From positions 1,054,001 through 1,118,000 of the forward strand of contig CBDFHH010000005.1 of assembly GCA_965247665.1 (NCBI GenBank): DNA of 64,000 nt. Direction: 5' to 3'. The notes under the pieces were generated by a model. The model was given only the letters and a program-made list of their open reading frames with translations. It did no database searches and was not told the DNA's origin. Below, one piece after another: positions 43,068 through 53,200 of the stretch. The stretch's first letter is position 1; every line of letters starts with the position of its first letter. This DNA is from CAUZWH01 sp965247665 (lineage in GTDB: Bacteria > Pseudomonadota > Alphaproteobacteria > SHVV01). The translations under genes were made by a program, and so were the position numbers.

Positions 43068-44363
43068 TTATCGTCGCGATTTCCTACCTGATTCTTCGGT
43101 GTTGGTCCGCACGCCGCCGGCGATGGCGCGCGCGGCCATGTGACCGGAATGAACGGCGCTTTCGATCGTCGCGGGCAGACCGGTATCGATCCAATCCCCT
43201 GCCAAATACAGGTTGGCAAACTTGCTTCGCGTTGCCGGGCGCCGCCGCGCTTGCTCCGGCGTCTGCGCGAACGTGGCCCGTCTTTCTTTGACCACACTAT
43301 GCGTCGGTAGCGTATCTCCATCGAGATCCAGTGCAACGACCACATCGTTCCAGGTCTTCCGGGCGATCACGTCGGCTGGCTCGTCGGCGAGCGCATCGGC
43401 TGCGCTTACCGTTATTGATGCGACGTCGCCACGAACAAACAGCCACTGCGCCGTCCCCCCTATCAGCCCAAGAAACGGAAGTTCCGCCGGCAGATCGGCG
43501 GGTTGGGGCAAGCGAAAATGAGCGTTTACGATGGTGTGGCTTTCCTCCGGCACGACCAGCGCCGGCACCAATCCGGCTGTGGCGGAGGGCGGCAACGCCA
43601 AAACGACACTTTCGTCATCCTGCAATACGACCGCTTCCGCGCCGAAGTCCAGACGGTGCGCGCTGCCGTCCACATAGTCGATCGCGCGCAGCCGATGTCC
43701 AAACCGAATGGTCGCGCCGCGCTGACGCAGGAGCTCCAATGCCGGGTTGACGAACGCGTCGGAAAGTCCCGTTTTGGCAATTCGCGGCCGGCAGGCGCTC
43801 CCTCCTTTCGCGAAAGTCTCTCGCAACACCGGCCACAATAGACATGCCGCACCGGTTCGCGCCGGCGTGTTCAACGCTGCAACGGCAAGCGGTTCCCACA
43901 ATCGCTCGAACAAAACACTGCTGTCGCCGACACAATCGGTTACGGTGCGGTCCGCGCCGACCACACCGAATTGCAGCGCCGACAAATAGTCCCACACCTT
44001 GGTGCCAGGCACACGCCGCCCGGGGTCGAGGACCCACCAGGGCAGCCTTCCGGCATTGGGCCGTAAACGCCATCGCTGACCGGTGCGAATGTCGATGAAC
44101 GGAAAGCAGGCTGAAGTCGGGCCGGTCAATGCATCGGCGGCATTGATGTCGGCGAGATAGTGCTGCGCGGCCTTGTTGCCGCTCAACAACAGATGGTTGC
44201 CGTTGTCGATCACACGATCAAGCTTGGCGTCAGCGTACGACCGGCAGCGGCCGCCGGCCTGACCGCTCGCTTCGTAGAGCGTGGCGGCATGCCCCTCCCG
44301 CACCAGCGACACGGCGGCCGCGAGGCCCGCTATGCCGGCGCCAACGATGTGGGTTCGGGGCAC
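43068..44363 (-). CDS. hpnE: hydroxysqualene dehydroxylase
   Basis: A 431-residue FAD-dependent amine-oxidase-like enzyme. The Rossmann start HIVGAGIAGLAAAVSLVREGH, the YEASGQAGGRCRSY motif and the C-terminal FAD-contact segment LYLAGDWIDTGLPATIESAVHSGHMAA are typical of HpnE. HpnC, HpnD and HpnE together make squalene from farnesyl diphosphate: HpnD makes presqualene diphosphate, HpnC hydroxysqualene, and HpnE reduces it. The start is 12 bases after the stop of hpnD. The C-terminal tail (TNTEESGRKSRR) is polar. Confidence 0.94.
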   Translation of the reverse strand: MPRTHIVGAGIAGLAAAVSLVREGHAATLYEASGQAGGRCRSYADAKLDRVIDNGNHLLLSGNKAAQHYLADINAADALTGPTSACFPFIDIRTGQRWRLRPNAGRLPWWVLDPGRRVPGTKVWDYLSALQFGVVGADRTVTDCVGDSSVLFERLWEPLAVAALNTPARTGAACLLWPVLRETFAKGGSACRPRIAKTGLSDAFVNPALELLRQRGATIRFGHRLRAIDYVDGSAHRLDFGAEAVVLQDDESVVLALPPSATAGLVPALVVPEESHTIVNAHFRLPQPADLPAELPFLGLIGGTAQWLFVRGDVASITVSAADALADEPADVIARKTWNDVVVALDLDGDTLPTHSVVKERRATFAQTPEQARRRPATRSKFANLYLAGDWIDTGLPATIESAVHSGHMAARAIAGGVRTNTEESGRKSRR

Positions 44364-44375
44364 GACAAGGGGCGG

Positions 44376-45263
44376 TCAGCAAAAACCGTAACGCACGACG
44401 AGCCACATCTTTCGCGCACGCGTCAAACGAATCGGAAGGTCGATTCGCGTCCAACCCCGTTCTTCCAGGCGATCGAGCGTTTCTCGATAAACCGCCATCA
44501 TAAGAACGGAAGGCCGCATTTGCCGCCATCCGAGTTGCGCCATCAATCTCTCGGCATCCGCGTAATAGGCGCGCGCAAGATCGGCCAGTTCCGCACAGGT
44601 TTTGGCGAAACCCGGATGAACGAAAATCTCGTTCAGCGAACTCACGGCGACACCGTGCTTGGCGAGCATATCCAAAGGCACATAGAGGCGTTGCAAAGCC
44701 GCATCTTCTTTCAGGTCGCGCAGGATGTTGGTCAGCTGCAACGCGGTTCCGAGCGTCTCGGCAAACCGGGGTCCGGGGTGCTGGGGCACGCCGAAGGCGT
44801 GAATCGACAGCATGCCGACCGCGCCGGCGACCTTGCGACAATAGTTCAACAACTCATCCAGCGTTTGTATTCGAACCGTCGGTGCAGCGTCGGCTTCCAT
44901 GCCATCGATGACGGCGAGGAACTCCTCCTGCGGCAGGTTGAAGCGCTGCACCGGTTGCAGCAGAGCCCTTGTTGTCGGCCAATTCGGCTGTCCGGCATAG
45001 AGTCGGGCGATTTCTCCCCGCCACGCCGTCAGCGCGCGCATTTTTTCGTCGATCTCTCCCGGTTCGTCGGCGATGTCGTCGACCTCGCGGCAAAACGCGT
45101 AAATCGCGTACATCGCATGCCGCCGTTCCGCCGGCAGCGCCCGCATACCCCAAAGGAACGACGTGCCTGATTGCGCAACGATACGCTTCACGTGAGCCAA
45201 TGGCTCGATCCGGTCATGGGTCGAGGCATCCTGTACGGACAGGTGATGATGCGCCGAAATCAC
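44376..45263 (-). CDS. hpnD: presqualene diphosphate synthase
   Basis: A trans-isoprenyl diphosphate synthase of the squalene/phytoene synthase family, about 295 residues. The first aspartate-rich motif is in YAFCREVDDIADEPG and the second in ILRDLKEDAALQRLYVP, with SGTSFLWGMRALP at the N-terminus. HpnD condenses two FPP to presqualene diphosphate. The GTG at 45263 is chosen because it leaves a normal family length and clears the hpnC stop by 26 bases. An ATG at 45452 would overlap hpnC by 160 bases and add unlikely sequence. It sits between hpnC and hpnE in an hpnCDE operon. Confidence 0.93.
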   Translation of the reverse strand: MISAHHHLSVQDASTHDRIEPLAHVKRIVAQSGTSFLWGMRALPAERRHAMYAIYAFCREVDDIADEPGEIDEKMRALTAWRGEIARLYAGQPNWPTTRALLQPVQRFNLPQEEFLAVIDGMEADAAPTVRIQTLDELLNYCRKVAGAVGMLSIHAFGVPQHPGPRFAETLGTALQLTNILRDLKEDAALQRLYVPLDMLAKHGVAVSSLNEIFVHPGFAKTCAELADLARAYYADAERLMAQLGWRQMRPSVLMMAVYRETLDRLEERGWTRIDLPIRLTRARKMWLVVRYGFC

Positions 45264-45288
45264 GTCGTCGAAGTCCCTATGGCCGGTC

Positions 45289-46254
45289 TCACCTGATCGA
45301 TCGCGCACGTCGGAGTCGTTCGAGCGACTCTTTGCCTGCGAGCGTCGATCGAGGGGAGTAACGGCAGGTTCGTCGCCGCCGAGCGCCGCCGGCGCGGCGC
45401 GCAATCCTTCGGAACATGACCCGGCCAATTCCGCACGCACAGCATGCCGCAAACTGCGCCCTGGTCAGCACCACCCGTTCCGCCAGAGGATCCCGCCGAC
45501 GCAATTCAGCGCTGAGCCGCTTGGCGATGGCGACGATCGCGGCGGCTTCCATGGCGAAACGGACGTTGCGAAGTTGGCCCGGCAGATGATCGGCCAGGGT
45601 CAGCAGGTCGTCGGTCGCATCGAGGCACAAATCCAACACTTGCCGCAACGCCGGGGTTGACCGGCCGTCGCCGAGCACCTCGGCACCGATGCCCGCTTCG
45701 ATCATCCAGTTCTGCGGCAGGTAGACCCGGTTCAACGCCTGGTAGTCATCGCGGCAGTCCTGCAGGTGGTTGAGCACCTGCAGCGCGTTGCAAAGGGCGT
45801 CGGAGGCCGGATATGCCGTGACCGACTCCCCGTGCAAGTCGACGAGGTAGCGGCCCACGGGCGCCGCCGACAGATTGCAATAGCCGATCAGATCGTCCCA
45901 ATCGTCATAGCGCAGCTTGGTCGCATCCTGCTTGAATGCGCATATCAGGTCCATGCAATGCTGATGTGTCACCCGTGTTGCAGCCAAGCTGCGGCGAATT
46001 TCGTGCGCTTTGTGAAAAGCCGGATCGGTTGTGTCGACACCGCTCACGGCTTTGGCAAAGCCGTCCAGACGCGCGATCTTTTCGGCCGGCTCCAAGGTAG
46101 GGTTGTCGGCGATGTCATCGATCGCACGCGCATAGCTATAGAATGTCGCGACATGCGGTCGAAAGCGTGCCGGCAGCAGCCGGGAGCCGACCGGGAAATT
46201 CTCATCCCTCGCAGTCTTGCCGGGCGCCTTGTTTACCTCAGCCAACTCTCCCAT
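45289..46254 (-). CDS. hpnC: hydroxysqualene synthase
   Basis: A 321-residue member of the squalene/phytoene synthase family. Motifs are DENFPVGSRLLPARFRPHVATFYSYARAIDDIADNP (first aspartate motif) and LNHLQDCRDDYQALNRVYLP (second motif). HpnC converts presqualene diphosphate to hydroxysqualene. The ATG at 46254 matches the family start. A TTG at 46311 with AAGGAG just three bases away is an alternative and adds a basic extension. It is the first gene of hpnCDE. The C-terminal 30 residues are unusually arginine-rich (RRIARRAGGARRRRT). Confidence 0.92.
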   Translation of the reverse strand: MGELAEVNKAPGKTARDENFPVGSRLLPARFRPHVATFYSYARAIDDIADNPTLEPAEKIARLDGFAKAVSGVDTTDPAFHKAHEIRRSLAATRVTHQHCMDLICAFKQDATKLRYDDWDDLIGYCNLSAAPVGRYLVDLHGESVTAYPASDALCNALQVLNHLQDCRDDYQALNRVYLPQNWMIEAGIGAEVLGDGRSTPALRQVLDLCLDATDDLLTLADHLPGQLRNVRFAMEAAAIVAIAKRLSAELRRRDPLAERVVLTRAQFAACCACGIGRVMFRRIARRAGGARRRRTCRYSPRSTLAGKESLERLRRARSIR

Positions 46255-46303
46255 CCCGGACTCGCTGGCAAACGAACGCGTCGTTCGCGCTTTTTTGATC
46301 TTT

Positions 46304-46640
46304 CTACCCAATGCTCCTTCTACCCAATATCAGCTTTGCGAACCAGTTCCAGAAGAACCACAGGCCCAGCACCGCGGACGCGTAGAAGACGACGTTTACC
46401 TCAAGGTAACGCCTCCTATCGGAGCTGTCGGCTTCGCCTCTGTCCAGGTGAAGCTTCCAGGTCGGTCTCGCGACCAGGGCGAGGAGAACGCCGGCACCAT
46501 GAATCAGTTGAAGACACTCCATACGGGGAGCCCGTATTTCCACCCTCTTACAACGGCGTGACGATGAAATGTCCGGCCACCGCAAAGGCCGCCAGGATGG
46601 CGTAAGCGCTCAGGATGCGCCGAACGGTCGTTATGTTCCG
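46304..46640 (-). pseudogene. small membrane protein gene, frameshifted and interrupted by TGA
   Basis: Minus-strand frames join to one small multi-helix protein: ILSAYAILAAFAVAGHFIVTPL, then after a shift KYGLPVWSVFN-stop-FMVPAF, then after another shift LLALVARPTWKLHLDRGEA and VNVVFYASAVLGLWFFWNWFAKLIL. The in-frame stop is TGA in place of an expected tryptophan codon. No family name is known to me. An 11-base direct repeat TTCTACCCAAT (46302-46312 and 46318-46328) lies at its 3' end. Confidence 0.55.
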
Positions 46641-46661
46641 CCGTTCTCCTCTCTCGCGTTC

Positions 46662-46860
46662 ATGGCGAGGGCAGCACGAGGATGTCTGGGGCCGGCAGGG
46701 TGAGGCGCATGATGCGGCTGACATAGGAGGCGTCGATGCCCTCGGCGCGGGCGATCTCGTCGAGCGTGCCGTGGACGCCGGCTCCACGACCTGACGGTCG
46801 CAGGTACCAAACTGCTATCGAGACCACGCTCATCGTGGTGGGGAATGGTGCGACGGCCAA
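46662..46860 (-). pseudogene. relic 3 of a large serine recombinase C-terminus
   Basis: The minus strand encodes GVHGTLDEIARAEGIDASYV, SRIMRLTLPAPDILVLPSP. This matches the recombinase tail that in full reads like HGTVEEIARAEG-SYVSR-LRLTLLAPDIVEAILDGRQP. The last part is missing and an unrelated start precedes it. It belongs to the same relic family as those at 11270, 15010 and 49690. Confidence 0.6.
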
Positions 46861-46880
46861 CGTGCCGGTCTAAAGACCAG

Positions 46881-47969
46881 TTAGTGCTGAAGCACGCGGC
46901 GCAGGAACGTGATGGTTTCCGCGGCGATCGTCTTCAGCACATCGGCCCGATCGATACCGGGAGGATCGTGGCAGATCTCCGGTGCCGCAGTCGCTAAGAG
47001 CACCGAGCACTCGTTGAGAAAGGTGAAATGGCCGATTTCGGGAAACGCACGTTCGTGGACGCGTGCCGGACCGTTTGCATAGTGCCTGCTGTTGTGGGGC
47101 TCATTCAGGATCTCGTCTCGACCTGCCCAAAACAACAGCACCGGAACGGAGACATCGGCGAGCGCCTGTGCGTCGAATAACGGTCCGATGGCCGGTGCCA
47201 TTAACACCACGGCCCGCACCCGAGAGTCCGCGAGGCTCGATCCTCCCTCGAAGTAGACGCGCTCGATGCGGTCTTCGGCTAGACGATGTCGTTCGCCCGG
47301 GCAGGTGTCGGGGTCGGCCGTCGAGTTTTGCCTGCAATAGGCCTCGAGGTTGGCCAGGTCGGGACGCCCTCCCGCGGCCACTACCGCTGTGAAGCCGCCC
47401 GCCGAGTGGCCTATCATGGCGATCCGCTGGCCGTCGATCGCGGCGGCGAGCGCGTTCTCCGCTCTCAGAATCTCATCGAGCGCGAAGCGCACGTCCTGCG
47501 GCCGATTGACAAGATTCCGCATGGTCCGGGAATCGCCGTGATCGAAGGTGCGGTCACCGGCATGTTCAAGCGCCACCACGATGAAGCCGCTGCGGGCCAT
47601 GGTCTCGGCGAGCGTGCTCTGATTGAACCGGTTGCCACCGGAGCCGTGAGACAGGATGACGAGCGGCCAGCGACCGCGCGCGATTGGCGCGCCGCGCGCA
47701 GCATGCCCGGCTTGCGCAGGGCTATACGCCAGCGGCGCTTCGGTGATCGTGGTCGGATACCACAGTGCGATTGGGACGGTACGCGACCGATCCCGATCGG
47801 TCAGCACCCGGTCGTCGAAGGCGGCCTGGTAACTCGCCTGCTCTGCATTCGCTCCCGCCCCATCCGCGGCAACCACAAGGACGGCAAGCACGCTGAGGCG
47901 GAATGCGGGCAGCCTAAGTGAACCGCCGACGGCTCGCAGCAAGCTTGTGTGCGGCGTGAGCGTCATCAA
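46881..47969 (-). CDS. secreted alpha/beta hydrolase (dienelactone hydrolase/PAF-acetylhydrolase-like)
   Basis: A 362-residue protein with a signal peptide (LSVLAVLVVAADGAGANAE). The hydrolase fold shows VPIALWYPTT, WPLVILSHGSGGNRFNQSTLAETMARSGFIVVALEHAGD, the nucleophile elbow IAMIGHSAGGFTA with serine, the acid in LLFWAGRDEILNE and the histidine in FPEIGHFTFLNEC. This is the arrangement of the predicted dienelactone hydrolase family (COG4188). The substrate is probably an ester or lactone in the periplasm. Two ATGs are adjacent (47969, 47966). It is a single gene with no operon partner. Confidence 0.85.
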   Translation of the reverse strand: MMTLTPHTSLLRAVGGSLRLPAFRLSVLAVLVVAADGAGANAEQASYQAAFDDRVLTDRDRSRTVPIALWYPTTITEAPLAYSPAQAGHAARGAPIARGRWPLVILSHGSGGNRFNQSTLAETMARSGFIVVALEHAGDRTFDHGDSRTMRNLVNRPQDVRFALDEILRAENALAAAIDGQRIAMIGHSAGGFTAVVAAGGRPDLANLEAYCRQNSTADPDTCPGERHRLAEDRIERVYFEGGSSLADSRVRAVVLMAPAIGPLFDAQALADVSVPVLLFWAGRDEILNEPHNSRHYANGPARVHERAFPEIGHFTFLNECSVLLATAAPEICHDPPGIDRADVLKTIAAETITFLRRVLQH

Positions 47970-48454
47970 CGCCTCGATGTTGTCCCCGGCCGAATTCTAC
48001 AACAATAGTGGTGGGACCAGTTGATCGAGAACTTTGTCCGGTGCTGATGGTCATGCCAATCAATCGGCGCGTCGTCGATTCCACACAAGCAATCAGTTTT
48101 TCCGACAGGTGCCGCTTCTGCTTGCCGTCTTGTGCATAGGCAATCTGTGCGCCGAGATGTCGGGACTGCCGAGCGCGCTGTGCTGCGGCTGATTCGCCCG
48201 CCGATTCGATCACCGGTGCGATGCTCGCGCTCGCGGTTCCGTTCGGGCTCGGCTTCGAGGCCCAATCCATTCCGTCACGCGCGCGGGTCAGGCGGTCTCC
48301 CGCTCCGTGATCGCCCGGCGAGCTTCCAGGCATCGTCGGCGGGCGGCGCGGCACGATCCCGCGTCCGCGGCCTCGGGGCTGCACGGTCGTCTTGAATCTT
48401 TCACGATCCGGCGAGAACTTCGGTGGATCCTGCGCGGCCGGGCGTTGCCGAGCC
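47970..48454. other. intergenic, no supported gene
   Basis: About 480 bases between two minus-strand genes. A long frame exists on the minus strand but its translation is charge-biased and unrelated to any family I know. No RNA or repeat was recognised. Confidence 0.4.
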
Positions 48455-49267
48455 CTATGGTTGGACCGGCACCGCCTTGAGGTAATCGAACAAAATTTTG
48501 GCGATGCGCCGGCGCTCCGGTTCCGGCAGGCGATCCGAAATCGCCGGCATCGTCGCGCCGCTGCGCGCCGCTGCGGGGTTCAGAACCAATCGAAGGAAGT
48601 CCGCCTCCGCGTATCCTTTGGCGATTTCCGCCAAGTCGCCCTCGAATTTCTCCCCGCCGAAACCGTTTACCTTGTGGCAGGCGAGGCAATGGGTTCTGAC
48701 GAGTTCGGCGCCCTCGCGGAAACGGGCATCGAGACCCTCCGGCAACAACGCCGCGCCGGACACCGAAACGAGGTCGATCTCCTTCACCTGATACGGCCAG
48801 TTTCCGGCGCCGTCCGCCAGCAACACCGGATTGGAGATATTGTCCCAGACCAGATACCAAGGCCCGAGCGGCACGTCGGTCTCGTTCTGCCGGATGTTGT
48901 CGACCGTGAACGGGGCGTTGTCCCTCCGCGCAAAAACCAGAAAGGCTCTGTCCTTCAGAAGGCGGGCGGCGTCGATACGTGCAACGTAGCGGTCCAATGC
49001 GCGCAACTCGATCGTTTCCCCCCGGCTTCGCCAGTCTTTGCCGATGACATGCGCGATAAGGTCGACAGCCCGGTATCCGACATAGTCCACCGAAACATGC
49101 TTGTCTCCCACGCTAAGGTGCGGTTCGTAGACCGTCACCGTTTCCGGCGGAACCCCCATTCGCTGTCGAAGCTGCTCGACCGAGGGCAACTCCGCCGACT
49201 GCGCCGCGCAAGCCAGCACCACGACCAGACCGACCAGTCCGCCGGCGAGAGAGAACGCGATACGCAT
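48455..49267 (-). CDS. exported cytochrome c with an N-terminal molybdopterin-oxidoreductase-like domain
   Basis: A 270-residue protein. After a signal peptide (LAGGLVGLVVVLACAAQSAE) comes a domain of about 150 residues with VTVYEPHLSVGDKHVSVDYVGY, IELRALDRYVARID and GPWYLVWDNIS, a pattern like the sulfite-oxidase-type fold but without a molybdenum-ligand cysteine. The C-terminal third is a class I cytochrome c: CLACH, GATMPAISDRLP with the methionine ligand, and the helix ILFDYLKAVP. GGGAGG lies eight bases before the ATG at 49267. It may be an electron-transfer protein for a periplasmic oxidoreductase. Its partner is not in the window. Confidence 0.83.
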   Translation of the reverse strand: MRIAFSLAGGLVGLVVVLACAAQSAELPSVEQLRQRMGVPPETVTVYEPHLSVGDKHVSVDYVGYRAVDLIAHVIGKDWRSRGETIELRALDRYVARIDAARLLKDRAFLVFARRDNAPFTVDNIRQNETDVPLGPWYLVWDNISNPVLLADGAGNWPYQVKEIDLVSVSGAALLPEGLDARFREGAELVRTHCLACHKVNGFGGEKFEGDLAEIAKGYAEADFLRLVLNPAAARSGATMPAISDRLPEPERRRIAKILFDYLKAVPVQP

Positions 49268-49689
49268 GTCCTCTGCCTCCCGATCCAAGTTTCGCAACCG
49301 TTCCAGCCGGTCGTGCTCCCCGGCGACCGCGGCGGCGACCGTTCCGGCTGTTCGCTCCGGTGAGCGTATGTGTAGACGAGGCGGTCATCGACGGCCATGA
49401 GTTTGGCCGGAAGCCGGACCGGGACGCTATCTGTCGAGGGCCAGATCGATTGTCTTCTGTTTCGGCCGATTGCCTTTTCGTGTTCGGATTCGCGGCCGGG
49501 ACCGTGCGTCTGGCCGAGGTCGCGGTCGATCCCGCGATCCATCTTGCCGCGATCCATCGCCTCGTACGCGCGTGTGGTGCGATGGAGAGGTCTTGTGCGT
49601 GACGGATTCTCATTGCACGGTCCCTTCGAAGAAAGGTGCCGGTTCGGTTCCGGTCCACGGTTTGATGATTCAGAAACATGCTTGGCACA
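49268..49689. other. intergenic, no supported gene
   Basis: About 420 bases upstream of the cytochrome gene, containing its promoter. The long frames present overlap one another and look like shadows. No element was recognised. Confidence 0.4.
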
Positions 49690-49941
49690 CCTCCGACGCT
49701 GATTCGTCTACCCCCTCACGAACGGCTGGCGTCCGTCGAGGATGGCCGCGACGATGTCGGGTGAGCAGAGTGAGGCGGAGAATGCGATGGACATCTGAGA
49801 GGTCGACCCCTCGGCGCGGGCGATCTCCTCCACCGTACCGTGGACCTGGGTGTCCAGCGGCCTGAGCCGGCCAAAGGCGCGGGCCGGCGCCTTGACGAGG
49901 GTGTCGTCGACCCGGTTGCGGGGAAAGGTCCAGGCCGGCAC
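49690..49941 (-). pseudogene. relic 4 of a large serine recombinase C-terminus
   Basis: The minus strand encodes RVDDTLVKAPARAFGRLRPL, QVHGTVEEIARAEGSTSQMS, then SLCSPDIVAAILDGRQP. It is the same recombinase tail as at 46662 and shares HGT-EIARAEG with it. A short frameshifted patch lies in the middle where YVSRVLRL is expected. No catalytic domain is present. Confidence 0.65.
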
Positions 49942-50265
49942 GCCGTCGGGCGAGAGGCTTGGACCCCCGACCGCACGATCGCGCTCCTCTTGAAGGGTCC
50001 GCTCGGGATCGCCATATAACCGGCGACGACGTTGCGGCCCAACGAGGGGAACTTGGCGGAGCCGGATACCTCGACGGATGGCGTAGGCGGGTCAGCGCCC
50101 GGTCGGCGGATGCGGCCGTGTCTCGCGCAACCGGACGGCACAATGACGCCGGCCGATCCGGGCCCGAGCCGGATCCGCCGACCGGCGATGCCATACGGCT
50201 GCTGCTCCACTTCCCGTACACGGCCCGCTATACTGGCCTGCAATCGGTTCCGGAACATCCTCGCC
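49942..50265. other. spacer holding the promoter of the CHAT operon
   Basis: About 320 bases. A TATACT hexamer near 50230, about 45 bases before the CHAT start, is a plausible -10 element, though no clear -35 box was found. No gene was seen. Confidence 0.3.
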
Positions 50266-50279
50266 GGGAGGAGATGTCG

Positions 50280-53200
50280 ATGATCTCGGTTCCTCCGCAC
50301 GTGACTTGCTGCGCGGCATTGTGTCTGGCGGTCGCGGTTGCAGGTTGCAAAGTTCAGCACACCGCTTCGCTACACGAAGCCAAGTCGATCACCGCCGAGT
50401 TCGTCGGCCGCACGATCGCGGCGCCGCCGCGCTCGGCCGACGATCTGATCGAGCTGGCGGCTGCTTACGACCGTCCGGCCAGGACGGACGAGATCGCGCC
50501 CTTGCGCCGCAAGGCCAATGCACGGCCGAGTCGCGCGATCAATCGGGATCCCGCGCGCTTGGCCCAATTCCTGAAGACCCGGGCGGTGGCACGGCGCGAC
50601 TTCGGCGACATTCCCGGTGCGGTCAAGGATGCGCGCCGGGCCCTTCGCCTCGCCGACCGGAGCAAGGCGCGCGTGAGCAACGGCGATTTTCTGAGAGAGC
50701 TCGCATGGATCGAGTTGGAGGGTGGTGATTTCGGCCAAGCGCTCGCGCTCGCCAGAAGAGCATTGAAGCAGGCTGCGGGCTCACGCCAGCACATCCATCA
50801 TAGCCAGCTTTTGAGGTTCGAGGCCTGGCGCGGCGAGGTCGACGAGGCGAAGCGTTATTTGCGTCTAATCGAGGCCCAACGTCTGCACCAACCCCACCAG
50901 ATGCACGTCTACACCGGGCGCCAGTTGATCGCGAGCACCGAAGGCCGGTGGGCCGACGCAGAACGGGCGGCGAGGTGGGTGATAACCCGTGTGCCTGGCC
51001 TGTATCAGGGCGACTGGACACCCAATCGGGTGTCTTGGTCCACGATACGCTTGGCGCGTTCGCTGAAGGAGCAGGGTCGCCTTGAGGAGGCCGAGCTTGC
51101 GCTGCGGGAGCGCGTGTTGCACGACCTGCAACGCTACGAATCGTCCCGCGCGCCCATCATCCAAGAAATCTATGAAGAGCTGGGCCGGGTCTATCTCCGC
51201 GCCGGGCGTTCGAGCGACGCCCTCAAGCTGGGGCGTCAGGCGTGCACGATCACCGATCGCATTGGTATCGGCTGGCAAAGCCTCTACGGCGGGCGCGTGA
51301 ACTGTGTCAACCTTCAGGCACAAGCCTTGCTGAGCCAGCGCCGAGTCGCGGCGGCGCGGTCGCTGTACGACCAGATCAAGACCGAGTTCAAGCCGGTCAA
51401 TCCGCTGGCTTACGCCAGCTTCGTGCGGGACGATCCCAACCGCCTGCTGACCGAGATCCTGACCGGACCGGCGGACGACACCGCCGATATCATCGATGGC
51501 CTCAATACCAAGTTGAGCGAACGGCTTGGCCCCAAGCACTACCAAAGCGCGGAGGCGGAAGCGCTAAAGGCGGCGTGGCTCGCGCGCAGCGGCAAGCCTG
51601 CCGATGCGCTGCCGTTGTTCCGAAGGGCGTTCGCGGTTCTCACTCAGCGCTCGCGGCGCACCGCGGCGGCCGACGCCAGCCTGGTGCGCCAGCGGTTGGT
51701 GTATCTGGCGGAGATCTATCTCGATGCGCTGGCTGACCTGCTTGCCGGCAAACGATCCCAAGCATTGATCGACGAGGCGTTCGGAGTCGCCGCCGAGGCG
51801 CGCGCGCAACGTGTGAGCGCCGCCGCCTCGGCCAGTGTTTCGCGCGCGCAGATCGACGATCCCGATCTGGCCGAACTCGCCCGCCGAGAGCAGGACGCGC
51901 AACGCCAAGTCGAATCGCTGCATGCTCTGTTGGCCAGGGCGGCGTTGCGGGGCGGCTCCAAGGCCGCGGTCGAGAAGCTCAAGGCTCAAATCGACGATCT
52001 GCGCACCGCTCGCGCGGCGATCTTCGAGGAACTGGAAAGGCGCTATCCGGAGTACGCCGGTCTCATCAACCCCAAACCGCCCGACCACCGGGCGATCCAG
52101 CGCGTGCTCGGGCCTGACGAGGCGCTGGTGAGCTTCTATTTCACCGAGCGCCGCGGTCTCGCCTTTGCGGTGCCGAAGTCGGGCCCGATCACCATGGTCG
52201 ACGCCGAGGTGTCGCGGCGCGAGATCGCCGAACGGGTCGCGTCGCTGCGCACGGCGCTGGAGCCCGACGCGGTGACGGTGGGCGATATTCCGGCGTTCGA
52301 CGTCCATGTCGCCTGGTCGCTCTACCGCGATCTGCTGCGCCCGGCGCGCCGGGTGCTGGGACGCGCCTCGCACCTCATCGTCGTGAACCACGCCGCGATG
52401 GGGCAGATTCCCTTGGCGGTGCTGGCGACCGAGAAGATGGAATTGGATCCGGACGACGATCTCCTGTTCGCGGAATACCGGAAGATCGCGTGGCTGGCGC
52501 GGCGCTGGTCGAGCGCCGTAGTGCCCTCGGAGGCTGCGTTCGTCGCCGGCCGCACCGTGCCGGCCCCGCCCACGACCCGGCGCGAACTGGTGGCCTTCGG
52601 CGATCCGCTGTTCCGTCCAGGACCGGCTGCCGGTGTGGCGGTGGCCTCGGCGGGCGTGGTCGAGACCCGCGGACTGACGCTGCGCCGACGCAGCACACCG
52701 GAAACACTGAGTTTGCGCCGAGCGGGTCTTTCTGATCTGCCGCCGCTACCCGACACCCGCGAGGAGGTGGAGGCGATCGCGGTGGCGCTGCAGGCGAACC
52801 TGGCGGCGGATGTTTTTGTTGGCCGCAGGGCTTCGGAGGGTCGGCTCAAGGCGACCGATCTCTCGGATCGACGGATCGTGGTGTTCGCGACCCACGGTCT
52901 GGTGCCGGGTGATCTCGATGGTCTCAGTCAGCCGGCGCTGGCGTTGTCGGCGCCGCAATTCGATGGAAGCGGCGAGGACGGGTTGCTGACGCTATCGGAG
53001 ATCCTGGGCCTGCGGCTCAACGCCGATTTGGTTGTGCTGTCGGCCTGCAACACGGCGGCTGGCGACGGCGCCGGCACGGAGGCGATCTCGGGTCTGGCGC
53101 GGGGATTCCTGTATGCCGGCGCGCGTTCGCTGCTGGTCAGCGGCTGGCCGGTGGAGACGTCGAGCGCGCGGCTGCTTACCACCAGCTTGTTCGAACGGCA

